Shown one piece after another: positions 37,564 through 49,112 of a stretch of DNA of 64,000 nucleotides. A program made the position numbers and the translations under genes. Each line of letters begins with the position of its first letter. Position 1 is the stretch's first letter. Source of the stretch: Schistocephalus solidus (lineage: Eukaryota > Platyhelminthes > Cestoda > Diphyllobothriidea > Diphyllobothriidae); contig WEDG01003260.1 in NCBI GenBank assembly GCA_017591395.1, forward strand, positions 124,001 through 188,000. The letters are read 5' to 3'. The notes under the pieces are model-generated. The model ran no database searches. It was not told the DNA's origin and saw only the letters and a list, made by a program, of their open reading frames with translations.

Positions 37564-37733
37564 TATACTATTGGTGATGCAGGTCCCGTGTCGTATAGTT
37601 TGTGTCTATGTTTGGACTATAGTAAATCAACCGCAGGATATTTCTCTATTTTTCTCTACTAAACAATCTTGGAAGTACGGCACTTTTGGGAAAGTCACAG
37701 AACGAGTTTTTTGGCTACGCATTGTTCAATATC
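37564..37733 (+). CDS. Candidate internal exon, unrecognised product
   Basis: A strong pyrimidine-rich acceptor (cttcccatctacttcctgctgcag) is followed by 170 nt open in one frame (one base, 56 codons, one base) and a GTAAGC donor. The translation starts ILLVMQVPCRIVCVYVWTIV, possibly a membrane segment, then QSWKYGTFGKVTERVFW. A second frame is open for 32 codons from the same acceptor. No family is recognised. Confidence 0.28.
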
Positions 37734-38235
37734 GTAAGCACTCGCGACGCCAGTACGTGAGGAACCACTTCTAGGTAAATCGTTAACGGTGCCCGCATGC
37801 GCAAACTTTCACACTACGTTCCAAGCGGAGTTACGGGTGGCAGATCGTCTCAAATGCCTGCAAGTGAAGGTTTCTGCGGCCTCGTTACGGCCATAACTCG
37901 ATTTAAAATTAACTACAACTGATTAATTCCCCTCGCCAACAGTTAATTTTGTCCCTTTTGCATCCCCTCAGAAGCATTGCGTGTGTGTTGTTGTCTGTTT
38001 CCATTTCGATAGGCTAAAGGATGGTTGCTGCTGCTAATTCGCATGGCTGAACGAACGGATTGGGGTAGCAGTTGTCTGCTTAGCAGCGGACCACTTTGCA
38101 ATGATGCAGGGCAGCATTTGATCCTGATCACTCAACATGTTCAATGCGCAGGCTGTTGCTGACATGCACAGGTGCAGGCGCACACATGAGTCCTTCATGC
38201 ACGCACGCAATAGTTCGACCGTCGATCTCGAAGAT

Positions 38236-39190
38236 TTCCACCGTATGCTCAACGGAAGGGTGGTGCAGGAACGTTGACTTGCGCGTGAATTAGTTTAAGT
38301 GATAGCAGCCTTGCTCTGCAGCTACCGCACTCTCTCCTCCTCCCCCACCTGAACCCGATGTCAAGACAGAGTCAAGAAGACCGGAGGCGGGAGAGGGCGC
38401 AGATGGCTGGCGCGGCCGGAGCCGTCCCTGGGCGTACCACCACACCTGGGTCGGCTTCCACGGCGTTGGAGTGCCATAAAGACCACATTAAGAAGCATCC
38501 ATTGTAGCCTGACTCTCAGTCAGCCACTACACACAAAACACACATTGGGCTGACCACGCGGTCTGAGTTATCCCGTCAGTTGGCAACCTTCCAAGCCACG
38601 GCTTTTAGCGCACCGTGATAGTTTCAAGCGCGTCAGATTGTTTATAGTGAGAAAAATGCGCTGAACTGTTGACCTCACTCTCTACCCCACCACCACAGTC
38701 AAACCACTGTCAAAGCCGGTCAGTTGACTGAGGCGGAAGTGGACGCAGCTGCTGGAGACCTCGTCTACGTGTACTACGTACATGACCAGGCCCCCCAAAC
38801 ACAAGCAACAGGATTTCACACAACAGGGGGTTGAACGGCTTACATCTCACATATGTGAGAAAGCCAGAGGTTACGTTAAGAAGGAGGCATCACAGCCTGA
38901 CTCTCAGACCACCAGTCCGCCACTCCACACAACACACATTAGACTAACTGCGAGGTCTGAGTGTAATTGTCAGTTGGCAACCTTCCAACCGCGGCGTTTT
39001 ACGTTACCGCACTCTCTTCTCCTCCCCCACCTGAGCCCGATCTCACTACACAGACAAAAAGACCGGAGATGGAAGAGGCCGCAGGTGGCTGGCGCGGCCG
39101 GAGCCGCCCCATGGCTTACCTCCACACCTGGCTCGGATCCCACGGAGTAGGAGTGCCATAAAGGTCACATTAAGAAGGAGTAGTTCATAC
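38236..39190 (+). repeat. Rep-A, long copy
   Basis: Head: accgtatgctcaacggaagg, cactctctcctcctccccca, ggtggctggcgcggccgg-type core. Middle: agcctgactctcagtcagcc, ggcaaccttccaagccacgg, cggtcagttgactgaggcgg. It has a perfect 16-bp palindrome at 38845-38860, then a second head-like segment to 39190. Units of the aagaaggagcc...cctgactctcag type repeat internally. No protein-coding signature and no convincing Pol III boxes. Probably a composite non-autonomous element. Confidence 0.8.
38845..38860. repeat. Perfect 16-bp palindrome inside Rep-A
   Basis: tctcacatatgtgaga, perfectly self-complementary, and present unchanged in the other long copy at 48497-48512 although the surrounding repeat differs at many positions. 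Confidence 0.85.
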
Positions 39191-39844
39191 AAATAATGAA
39201 GCGCGATACGCAGACAAACTCCACGCTACACGAAGGGGTTTACCGCGAGCGGTATAGCAAGTATCTGACGTTTTGGGTGACAATATCGGCTAGCTATTTT
39301 CAGAGACTGGTAGACTCTCTGCACAACTCGTGCGCGGGACATGTAATCCAGCATAGCTGAGGTCAGGTCAACCATTGGCGCCGCGCACCCAACTATCGGT
39401 GGCAGGTGGACGTCGGACACGGGGAAAATAATATCTGCGCTGCATGCTAATTTTTATGCATCAAAAATATACTTTGTAGGAACATATTGCATGGGTACAT
39501 GTATTAATGCTCTTCCTACGTGGGCTCGACCTGAATCGTGTCGATAAGTACTGCAACAATTAAAAGATGCATGATTAAGCGACCGCCTACCCGCTTTATG
39601 TCCTGCAATTTCAGCATAAACAGATGCGTGAATTTATAGCGCCTATTGCACCCAAAACGACCAAAACCATCTGTCGAGTTGAAGGCGCCTGATCCGGTTC
39701 GAGACACCGGTGCTCGCGTGGTTCCCACCACCAGTGCACTCCTCGGTGACAGCCCGTGTATTACAAGTGTCAACGTGGCCACCAGGCTCATGTGACTCAC
39801 TTTGGTAGGCGTCCACGTGACAGTTCAACCGTCGTAGTCAGACG

Positions 39845-40082
39845 ATGTCCACTGTATGCTCCATGGGATAAGTGAAGCAGAGACGGTGACTTGCGCATGA
39901 TTTAGTTTAAAGTGATAGTAGACTTGCGCTGCATCTACCGCACTCTCTCCTCCTCCCCCACCTGAGCCCGGGGTCAAGACAGAGTCAAGAAGACCGGAGG
40001 CGGGAGAGGACGCAGGTGGCTGGCGCGGCCGGGTCCTCTAAGTCCTAGCCGCCCCTAGGCGTGCCACCACACCTTCGATGAT
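39845..40082 (+). repeat. Rep-A, head-only copy
   Basis: Contains the Rep-A head and ends with ccgcccctaggcgtgccacc, the same terminus found inverted at 6062. This suggests a short standalone version of the repeat about 240 bp long. Confidence 0.75.
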
Positions 40083-40489
40083 CGGCATTTGTTAGCGGAG
40101 CTCAACCCGAATAACGCATGCCATGCCCTTATGTGGCTCCGTGTCGGACCAACGCATCTACCACGTGGCCCGTTTAGGGGGCACACACCCACCTTATATG
40201 TGACAGACTCATGATCATACGACTCTGAGACCTTCTTTAAAAATTTACCATGGCAATAATATGTGTTGTGTTTCTGTCTATTGTGATGGGATAGGGGTTA
40301 ATTTAAATAAATCGATGGAAGGGTTATATGTACACAAGTTCACGGTTATTTATAATCATGCGTGAATCATATGCAAACTGAATGTGCGTAGTTTGCGAAA
40401 GTCAAATACTTATATAATAAACTATATTACGCTGGAGAGTAAACGTTTGTGAATGTCGATTTTGACATTGTCCCCCGTGTGCCGCACAG

Positions 40490-41470
40490 TGGGGTGGGTG
40501 CAGGGATGGTGACTTGCGCGGGAATTAGTTGTTAGTGATAGCAGAGCTGTGCAGAAGCCACTATACTCTCTCCCGCCTCTCCCACCTTAGCCTGTTCTAA
40601 TGACGGGATCAAGAAGATCGGATGCTGGCTTGCGCGCAGTTGCTTAGAAAGGTAAAGAGTTCGTCTACGCGTGCCACAAACGCCTCATCCGCGCACGATG
40701 AATCACAAAGGATAAAGGGGTAGCTTTGATCGCAAGTAGGAGGGAGTGTCATAGAGACCAAACTAAGAAGGAGCAATCGTCGTTGGCCTATCCGCCTTCA
40801 GAGGAGGACAGCGTTGGCCACTTTCCCACCCGCGGCTTTTAGCGCGTCGTGGTAGATTCAAACGCATCCGATTGTTTAAAGTGAGGAAGTTGAACTGTGA
40901 ACAGAGCAGACTCGCTCTCTCTCTCTCTCACTCACTATCTTCCCTCTCCCAGGCATGAGTTCACTGTCCGAGCTGGTCAGTCAACTGCTGCGGGGATCGG
41001 GCACAGTGACTGAGACAACTGAATATCTCCTCCCTGCGTACGATACGTCACCCGGGCCATTAAATGACACACCATTTTTCTTCTTTAGAGGCGATGGGCG
41101 ATTTGGATCTCATTTGCGTGCGATAACCATAAAGGCAACTCTAAGAAGGAGCCATTCAGCCTGCATTTCGGTTCAATCAGTCACTAACTCTACATAACCA
41201 CACAGGGGAGAGGGGAGGTGCGAAGGAGAAGTATGCTGTGAATCGTTGGGTAAAAACCATATAATTAACAGCTTTAGCGCACTGTGAGAAATTAAAGCGC
41301 ACTGAAGTGCTGTGTGGGCTGTAGTCCACAGAGTTGACCTCGCTCTGCCTTCTCTCCTCAGTGGACCAGACGACTGTCCAAGCTGATCTACCAACTAATG
41401 CTGAGATCGGACGCAGCCGCTGACAGAGCTAGGTAACCTGTCTCCTTCTACCACATATGAACTGCCCTTA
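40490..41470 (+). repeat. Rep-A, diverged long copy
   Basis: Starts gtgggtgcagggatggtgac at about 40494. It carries the cttttagcgcgtcgtggtag block near 40845, a CT-rich run at 40915-40929, and a second diverged segment (gcgcactgtgagaaattaaagcg onward, with ccaagctgatctaccaact) to about 41470. Older than the 38.2 and 47.9 kb copies. Confidence 0.65.
40915..40929 (+). repeat. (CT)n run inside Rep-A copy
   Basis: ctctctctctctctc, an expansion of the actctctc motif normally present in Rep-A. Confidence 0.85.
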
Positions 41471-41479
41471 AAACAATAA

Positions 41480-43990
41480 ACCAGGTGTAGGCTGTTCGGA
41501 TCTCACAGGCGTTAGTGCCATCGAGATACACGGAGAAGGAGGGGCCAAAGAACACGTGTATTAAAGATGCAATTTCCGGGTCCGTGGTGGATGATGTGTG
41601 ACAAGTTCCTGTTTGCTCTAAATGCCTGTGAGTAAGGATGTGATGATGGGGCTTTACCGATGGTGTATTAATGCAGGTTTTTAGGAAGTTGCATAAAGCT
41701 GGGTAGGCCCATGCAGTGTGATCAGTTGAGGCTCTGGTGATGGGTGTCTGTTGGTACTCCGGACAAGGGCTCAGTCGGATGGACTCGAAATTGACCGCTC
41801 AGGCTTTCCAAATAGCCACTCTCACGGATGATCGAACCTATCTTTGACACCTTCTCCCTTTTGTATATCTGCTGAGATTGATCGCAATGAGGACTACACT
41901 GTGATCCGTGTAAATTGTATACCAATTTTTCCATGAAATCGAAATGGAACATTCCGTCAACGTAAACACCAAATCATCAATTATCTGTCTCAATAACACG
42001 ACCCATCTTCCATCCCTTCAAAAGGCCTTCTGTCAGAGGGAAAATTGGTAATACAAACAATCAGACGAAAAAGGTTTTTAAAGTAACACAATGTTCCGTA
42101 ACCTAATGATACGATTAAGGTTTCGATGGGGAGAAATGGGAGACAAACTTAAGGTCATCTTCATTTTAATGTTACTCCCCTTGCTATAAGTTAATATGGC
42201 GAGCTCCCCCACGCCTAGCAATGGCCGTATAAAGAGCTCGGATTTGTGCCTTTTCAGTACTTTATATGACCCCTGGTTGTTTTAGCCAACAACCCAGAGG
42301 CTTCCAAACTCAGCATCTACCAAATCATATAACTGACTCAGTTTGAAACAAGCTATCAATCCCTTTTTCGTCCCTCTCTGTTCCATATTCTTCCAGGTGT
42401 GCTTGCGCGAATGTGTTGTCTTCTATTAAACAAGGTGAACTTCAGGTGCTCTTATTATTATCTGGTTATCGTCCGCCCCACAACACAAAAATTAAATTAG
42501 CTCATCTAACGCTTTTGTTTACGTGCAGGTCGTGACGGCCACTAGCATCCACCATTTGCAAAAAGGTAAATGCTCTTTTCTGAATTCAACTAGCCGTGGC
42601 GGGCAGAATGCAACTCCCGGCTGGCAAATGCTTGCAATTTAATTGGATGGACTAAATGAACTAGGTTATGAGTCCACTGGTGTTATTGAAACCACCGCAA
42701 CACCCTTGGTGAATCTAATGTTTTACTACTTTCGGAAAGTGGAGTGTGAGCACCTTCCTCAGGTAAACTGTGTCAAAAGGGCGGTAAGCAATACATAGAA
42801 GGCAAAAGGTGGCACAGAGGAACTGAACGCAGTACTAGCCTCGAACATGCAGTGAAGCTGGAACGGCCAAGCATAGAGCTCAGAAAGCACACCCCTGTGA
42901 ACACTGAAGACCTGATGACTGTTTGAAGGCTTCGTCAAGACTTTGCCATAAGTTTCGCATGCGTATTCGCATCGTTAGGTAGTCCCCCTGGAGTGGATGG
43001 TGATCCCCTAATGTCTGTTAGGTTACTGGTGGGGAAGGGAGCGCTGTGGCAACTGCAAATAAGGGTCATGGAGGCTGGTTATGTTGGAGTGAACGACGAG
43101 TGTGTGGTTGTGTGCGTCAGTGGTTTGAGAGAAAGGACACTGGCAATCTTCATGGACATGCGGTCCAATGACCGATTGGCTCTCAAAACAGGCGTTAGTT
43201 CGCACGAGTATTACGGCAGTAATATTGACTGTCAGGTGTCTTTCAGAAGGCATACAGTTAAGCATGTCTTAAAGGGCATATCCCGACCGGGAGCTGGTCA
43301 CATGTTTTTGGTTTGCTTGCAATCCTTTATGTGGATGACCCTTACTGACTAATTCGAGGCTGGAATTAGAAGTGAAATTTCTGACTTATATGGTGCTGCG
43401 TGCCGAAGAGTTACGATATTTTACGATATTTTACGATATTTTACGATATTTTAACCCGAGGCAAATTGAAGAGCGAGCTCTGGAATAAAGATGCCCCAGT
43501 ACTCGCAAAAAACTATCTCTAAAGGACTCTAAGATTCAGCACTTGACTGTATGTTTTATAATTTATCCCTGAACAAAACAAAGGCGAAGTAGTATGCAGA
43601 ATTTAATGGTGTCATAATATTTCCTGGTGGACCCAACTACGACGGGGCGTCTTCTAGGATTTTCAGAAGGCGTGAAAATACGGAGTAGAAGGCCAGAATG
43701 ACGTATGAAAGCAATCAGATCAAATGACCTGCCCCAAACTGCTATAGTAAGAGTCAGTGAGGAAGAAAATCCCGTGACCTCTGCCGTACCCTCACTCTAC
43801 ACACAAGACGAACTCATGTTCCCTGTAGTGAAGCTATAATCACAATTGCAGAGATTCCGCTGTACTCCCTTCCCTTCGCTCACATCATGCCCACCGCATG
43901 TCTAATCAAAATTACGTCGCTATCTGCTTATCAAGTTTATGCCCCAGGCCGATGTATAATTAATCAGCTTAGCTTTTTAATTGGCTATGG
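41480..43990. other. Unassigned region with weak coding hints
   Basis: A 39-codon stretch ending CEHLPQ before GTAAAC at 42756, and a 119-codon ATG frame at 42993-43352 (MDGDPLMSVRLLVGKGALWQ), are open but unrecognised. The 10-bp tandem array follows at 43411. Confidence 0.35.
43411..43453 (+). repeat. 10-bp tandem repeat, 4.3 perfect copies
   Basis: ttacgatatt repeated four times without a mismatch, plus tta. Perfect identity suggests a young, possibly polymorphic array. Confidence 0.97.
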
Positions 43991-43996
43991 CCACAG

Positions 43997-44380
43997 GCAG
44001 CTCAAAAAGAGGTCAGAAACTTTTTTGATGCCATTAAATTCTGCCTAGTTCATCCGCTTTTCCCTGTTCAACTTTACTTCGGGAAAACAATGCAACTGAT
44101 TCACTTCCCCATTGACTGTTTAAAGAGCCCGCTTGAGGCGACCCCTAAAGTCCTTTTGAAAATTGTAAGTTGTCAGAACTAAAAGGAAAAAGCAAGACAA
44201 AGCTAGTCACTACCCATAGAAAGCTGTTAAACCTGGGATCCAGTTGACCACTAGCGATAATATCTTTGATATTCATTGCAGCTGGCAGTCATATTAGAAA
44301 TTCCTTCTTATCAAAAATTCACTGGAAACTTTGTCTTCTGGTTTGCAGTCGAAGGTTGGCTTCTTATCCTTACAATTTGA
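43997..44380 (+). CDS. Candidate last two exons of an unrecognised gene
   Basis: Exon a is 43997-44164 (acceptor ttggctatggccacag; 56 codons, phase 0; donor GTAAGT). The intron is 117 nt (44165-44281), ending atctttgatattcattgcag. Exon b is 44282-44380 (32 codons and TGA). Exon a starts AAQKEVRNFFDAIKFCLVHP. Exon b reads LAVILEIPSYQKFTGNFVFW and ends WLLILTI, a hydrophobic C-terminus suggesting a membrane anchor. Both splice sites are near consensus, the phases agree, and both exons are open throughout. The product is not recognised, and no upstream exon was identified. Confidence 0.4.
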
Positions 44381-45178
44381 AACGTCTTTGCGGTATTCGT
44401 ATTCGTAAAAATCGTTTCATGGACAAATCAGCAAAACGTCCTCACACAGGTATTACATTTATCAAGCATTTATCATTTAGCATTTCCAATGGTATCATAA
44501 GTAGCTATTACCATGGGTCTATTTTAATATGATGAGCAAACAGGTTGCATCGTTATTCAATCACTCAATTTAAGCTCAAGTGACGTTAAATTCACTCCGA
44601 GCACATATCCCCGTGGCTATGGTGTTGAAGCCAATGCTGCTTTATACCAGTATGCTCTCAACAAAGACTACACTAGTAGTCAGCTAATCGTAAGATCATA
44701 ATGCATCTGGGCCTTGAGAAAGTAAGACTATATTTGTGCGCTACTTCGTACGTCTAAAGACAAGGAAATAATTGAAACCTGTCAAGGACAGTGTTTTCAG
44801 TACGAGTTAAGCTTCATTGATTCATATAAATTTACATTAAAAGGTACTCAGTTGCCAAGATGAATAACATAAAGGAATATAGCTAGAGAACAAGAGCACA
44901 ATAAGATATCTCAAATAGATTATTTCCTCAAAGTGGGCACAAAATGTGAACATGTCGCATACTTCACAAGGAAGCTGCGTCGGTATTAGCCTAAACCTGC
45001 CCATGCTTTATTATTTATTGTCTACATATTTGGATAACTTTTACTTGACCATCACGAGGATTGCAAAGTTACACTAGAGTAAGTATGTGAAAGCGAACTA
45101 GAAACAAAACACGTCTGTTAAAACACAAACAACATGGAACTATAGTCATATATGGGGATGGATTAGGCAAGAACGAGA

Positions 45179-45370
45179 ATTGAGAAGAGGTAGATGTGAT
45201 CGCTGGGACAAGAATCTTATTCGCCTGATGTTTCAGGTGCCAACTCGAAGCCATCTTCAGAGACAGATTTCCATATATGATACTATCTCTGAAGATGGGT
45301 TCGAGTTGGAATCCAAAACATCAGGCGACTAAAGTTCTTGTCCCAGCGATCGCTTCTACCTCTTCTCAAT
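45179..45370. mobile_element. Foldback element: two long inverted arms
   Basis: The left arm 45179-45263 (attgagaagaggtagatgtg ... cttcagaga) and the right arm 45285-45370 (tctctgaagatgggttcgag ... cctcttctcaat) are about 85 bp each with a ~20-bp spacer, imperfectly inverted. The arm sequence is shared with 36024-36100 and 58207-58919, so this looks like an internally deleted, arms-only member of the family. Confidence 0.8.
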
Positions 45371-45947
45371 CACTTTTCGGGATGCGCATTTTCGCTTATA
45401 TCGGCAAGAACTAGAATGTCTGCTTGAAGTTCAGAGTTTAACTTTGGATAAATTAAACTTCCTTAAAGTAACTAACGATATCTTCCTGAATCCCAAGTAC
45501 TTGGCCTATTCACTCATTAGGGAAAACTCACTTCTATAAATTGTGAATAAGGAAATGTTAACGCGGTCAAATAAGAGCGGAAAACTTTGTAGCCAGACGT
45601 GTCAAAACCCGTTTTCCACCGATCTAGAGCGCAAAAATAGCTAAACTAATGGATTGAAACGTGTGATATCTTTTTTTAAGGGCTGTATCTTTTTCAACTG
45701 GCTGTTGAAGTCACTTATGTTGATTGTTTTTAACACCGTAATCTGATTTTAAATAGATCCAAGTTAAAAAAATTCTGGTTAACGTCTTCCAGTCTTGTAG
45801 CCACCTACTTCCCGAATGAAAGTTCGTTGGTTTCGTTGCCGTCACGCCACTCGAGTAAAGACCCACAACCATAAACAGACGCGATTACAAAGACAGAAGT
45901 TCACTTTGTTTACTCTCTCTGGCTGCATGGACGGCACGCCCTGTTCA

Positions 45948-46062
45948 ACACACACACATACACGCACCCACAGAGGTTTCCGATTTTGGCGGTTACGGCA
46001 GTGTCTCGGTCAAAGTGCACCCATTCTCACACACACAAACGCACACACACGGACACACAGTT
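45948..46062 (+). repeat. CA-rich tract upstream of EF-hand gene
   Basis: Interrupted (CA)n runs at 45948-45975 and 46029-46061 lie 110-230 bp upstream of the plus-strand EF-hand start codon. Possibly part of its upstream region. Confidence 0.8.
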
Positions 46063-46105
46063 TCACTCGTCATCATCATCACGGTGGACTGCTGCACTAT
46101 TGCAG

Positions 46106-46112
46106 TATATAG
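46106..46112 (+). promoter_or_regulatory. Possible TATA box of plus-strand EF-hand gene
   Basis: TATATAG lies 69 bp upstream of the ATG, just after a CA-rich tract. This is a weak motif supported only by position, and by the similarly placed TATAAAT in the paralogue. Confidence 0.25.
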
Positions 46113-46174
46113 CGAGATATAACGTAGAGGTGTACTAAGTTACAGTGTACAACTTGACAGAAACCATACACACG

Positions 46175-46446
46175 ATGCCATCGTAAGCTGATATACTTTT
46201 ATGGGCATTAATTTCTCTCCGTTTTCTTTTGCTCTTTTATTCAGTCGTACTGACGTCAAAGCGCTGCTCGAGAGTTTGGACACAGATAAATCGGGCACCG
46301 TCAGTGCCAAAGAATTTCTTAGCGTTTTCCGCGGAATGGGCATAACCGAGGCTGATTTGAAGGAATTTATTAAATCAATTGACAAAAATGGCGATGGTGA
46401 ATTGGATATTGATGAGCTGGCTGACTATATCTGCAATAAAAAATAA
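46175..46446 (+). CDS. Small EF-hand Ca2+-binding protein (69 aa), two exons
   Basis: A complete two-exon gene. Exon 1 is ATG CCA TC (46175-46182), with a GTAAGC donor. The intron is 62 nt (46183-46244) and ends in a strong pyrimidine tract (ttttgctcttttattcag). Exon 2 is 46245-46446 with a TAA stop. The protein starts MPSRTDVKALLESLDTDKSG. Its two complete EF-hand loops are DTDKSGTVSAKE and DKNGDGELDIDE, and it ends CNKK. It aligns end to end with the gene at 30251-30493, including the phase-2 intron in codon 3, so the two are paralogues from a duplication older than their synonymous divergence. The expected role is a cytosolic Ca2+ sensor or buffer. Reading the last exon alone would give a false N-terminus from intron sequence. 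Confidence 0.9.
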
Positions 46447-46584
46447 GTGCTATCAGTGTACGTTTTATGAATCTTTAAAATACATGTTCAGTCGAAAGAA
46501 TTTTTCGAACCTACTTACTTAACCTTTGCCTAAGTGGTTGCAGATGGTTATATAAATTCAAGCATGCATCATGGGTAATGCCCA

Positions 46585-46590
46585 AATAAA
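46585..46590 (+). terminator. AATAAA polyadenylation signal of plus-strand EF-hand gene
   Basis: This is the first AATAAA after the TAA stop (about 140 nt downstream). It is a reasonable 3' end for the EF-hand transcript. Confidence 0.45.
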
Positions 46591-46599
46591 TATTTTTGA

Positions 46600-47880
46600 T
46601 GCAAGTGTTGCAAGAAATTGGAGCAATCGCAATAATTTTACATGAATTATTAAAAATACGTAATAAATGCTACAACAATTAAGAAAGTGATATTATTAAT
46701 CGTATTCTAGTATCTTCAGCTTTAACAATTTGTATGCCAATATAACGTAATGAAATCAAGATATTTCGGCACATTTGGAAATCATGAGGAGGTTTTTTGC
46801 TTACAATAATTAAGGTATATATTGATAGATTTTACAGAAGGTAACCGGAACGGGGATATGAAATCTTAAAAGCAATAAAACACGTATAAGCCTTGAAAAC
46901 AAAAGGAAGTTATAAGGTAATCTACACTAGAAGCTGTTTTATGCTTTTTGAAATTGTTATTGAACTTATATGAACACGAAAAACAAGAAGAGGACTGGGA
47001 AGTTGCCCAGTCATATCTTTGCTCTTACTGCGTATGATAAATGCTGGCAAACTGTTACAAGTGTGCAAATCATACCAGCTTACTAGTTTGCATTGATGAG
47101 ACTGTTTCAAAAGATCCTTCGAGATGTCACCAAGTTTCACCCCAATTTTGTCATGCGGCAATTAGCCGCCAGTGCTGCTTACGGGATTTCGGCTTCTGAA
47201 TTTAAACAGGCACCACAAGGGATCTTCCTTAACATGTATACGACATTGAAGTTCTTTGGCACAAACATCTAGTGGACAATTACGTGAGGGGTCATAATTA
47301 TCACGATCGCCGCTTCGTACTAGGTGCCTTCAGAAGATAGCAGACACCGCAAGATGGAAGCTGTTCCAGTCCAAATCCAAGCAGCCGTCTCAGAAAGCAC
47401 TGGCGACTGGTCGAGATGAAGCATGTGCTAGCAGTTTTAAGTAATGGCTCAGGCAGTATCCCATTCATTGTCTGCCAATAATAGGGTACAGCCAGAAAGC
47501 TCAGGGTTTCTTGCGTTCGACTAAACTGAAAGCGTCTCTGTTAATGTCGGTCGAGTGACTAAAATTTGACCCTTTTAAAGAAAAATGAAGTGCATTTATA
47601 GAATTTTGGGGTTTCAATCTAGGTGAACGACCTTGAGGTGGTCAGCCATGCATGTCTGCGTGCTTTATGGTAATAAAACGAAAGACTGTGGGCAAGATAT
47701 GGTGTGTTTGGAAAAAATATCTTTCTCCTCCGATTTCTACGGTGGTCGGCTGTCCAAAAAATGTAAACAATGCCATTGGTGGTTACAGCACATGTGCATA
47801 TACAACATAAACGGCTATTGTGCATATGCATAATGAATATATGCATGCAGTAGATACGCTATTTCGACCTCAGATTTTGA
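46600..47880. other. No supported gene downstream of EF-hand gene
   Basis: An 79-codon minus frame at 46922-47161 (MPHDKIGVKLGDISKDLLKQ) is open but has no splice or domain support. Confidence 0.45.
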
Positions 47881-47883
47881 CGA

Positions 47884-48786
47884 TGTACACCGTATGCTCC
47901 ACGGAAGGGTGGTGCAGGGACGGTGACTTGCTTTTGATTTAGTTTAAAGTGAAAGTAGACTTCACCGCATTTACCACACTCTCTCCTCCCCCACCTGAGC
48001 CCGGTGTCATGACGGAGTCTAGAAGACTGGAAATGGGAGAGGGTGCAGGTGGCTGGCACGGCCGGAGCCGGCCCTGGGCGTACCTCCACACCTGGCTCAG
48101 ATCCCACGGAGTGGGAGTGCCATAAATGCCACATTAAAAAGGAGCAATTGCAACCTGACTCTCAGTCCACCAGTCAGACACACCACACAAACACACATTG
48201 GGCTGACCACGTGGTCCGAGTTATCCCGGCAGTTGGCAACCTTCCAAGCCACGGCTTTTAGCGCACCGTGATAGTTTCAAGCGCTTCAGATTGTTTATAG
48301 CGATGAAAATGCGCTGAGCCATCGACCTCACTATCTCCCCACCCCCACAAGCAGACTACTGTCCGAACCGGTCAGTTGTCTGATGCGGAAATTGGCGCAG
48401 CTGCTGGTGACCTCGTCTACGTATACTACGTATACGACCTGGCCCCCTCAACACGAGCACCAGGATTTCACACAACAGGGGTTTAAACGACTTACATCTC
48501 ACATATGTGAGATAGCCAGAGGTCACGTTAAGAAGGAGCCATCGCAGCCTGACGCTCAGACCACCAGTCAGCCCGTCTTCGCGTGCCACAGCACGAACTG
48601 GCCCCCATAATGCACACACCAGGATTTACTAACTTAGGGGATATGGAGGAGCCATCGCCGTCTGACTCCCAGTCTACTGCTCATTCACTCGACACATACA
48701 GCACATACACTGGGCCGATAGCGTGAATTGTTGTAAGCGTCAGATTGGCAGCCTTCCAAGCCACAACTTCTAGGAAACCGTGATAT
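47884..48786 (+). repeat. Rep-A, long copy, cut by LINE 3' end
   Basis: The order of blocks is the same as at 38236-39190, including the palindrome at 48497-48512. There are three internal gcc(t)gac-ctcag units (near 48155, 48545 and 48663). The copy breaks off at gtgatattc (about 48787), exactly where the frame of the APE-type LINE ends on the minus strand. The normal Rep-A continuation (gtttcaagcg) is missing. Confidence 0.8.
48497..48512. repeat. Perfect 16-bp palindrome inside Rep-A, second copy
   Basis: Identical to 38845-38860, again about 20 bp after the caggatttcacacaacaggg block. Confidence 0.85.
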
Positions 48787-49083
48787 TCATGGGTACATGG
48801 TAATGGTGAGGGTTTCGTCTATGTATTGGTGTAAGAAGTGTGCGCTGATATGGCTTAGTCTCCGGTGGTTTACTGCAGGATGTCGTGGAGGCACGTGTCG
48901 TAACATACCTATACAATGAGTGAATGCGCGAGAACAGTGAGGGCAGTGGAGGCGGCGATCTCTGCTGTGTGTTGGTGCTCCAGGTACTGGTTCACCAGTC
49001 TCTGTATGATGGATTCGCAAGTGACCGATCAGGCCGATGCAAGAGGTGAATGTGTGGTTTATGCGGGAGTCCCAATCGCTGCT

Positions 49084-49112
49084 GGTGGTGGTGGTGGTGG
49101 CGGTGGTGGAGG
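49084..49112 (+). repeat. (GGT)n run within LINE zinc-finger region
   Basis: tggtggtggtggtggtggcg, read on the minus strand as a Thr run between the LINE finger motifs. Confidence 0.9.

Noticed and set aside
38782..39161. Pro/His/Thr-rich open frames at 38.8-39.2 kb
   Set aside because: They lie entirely inside Rep-A. The same frames recur, broken, at 48.0-48.6 kb.
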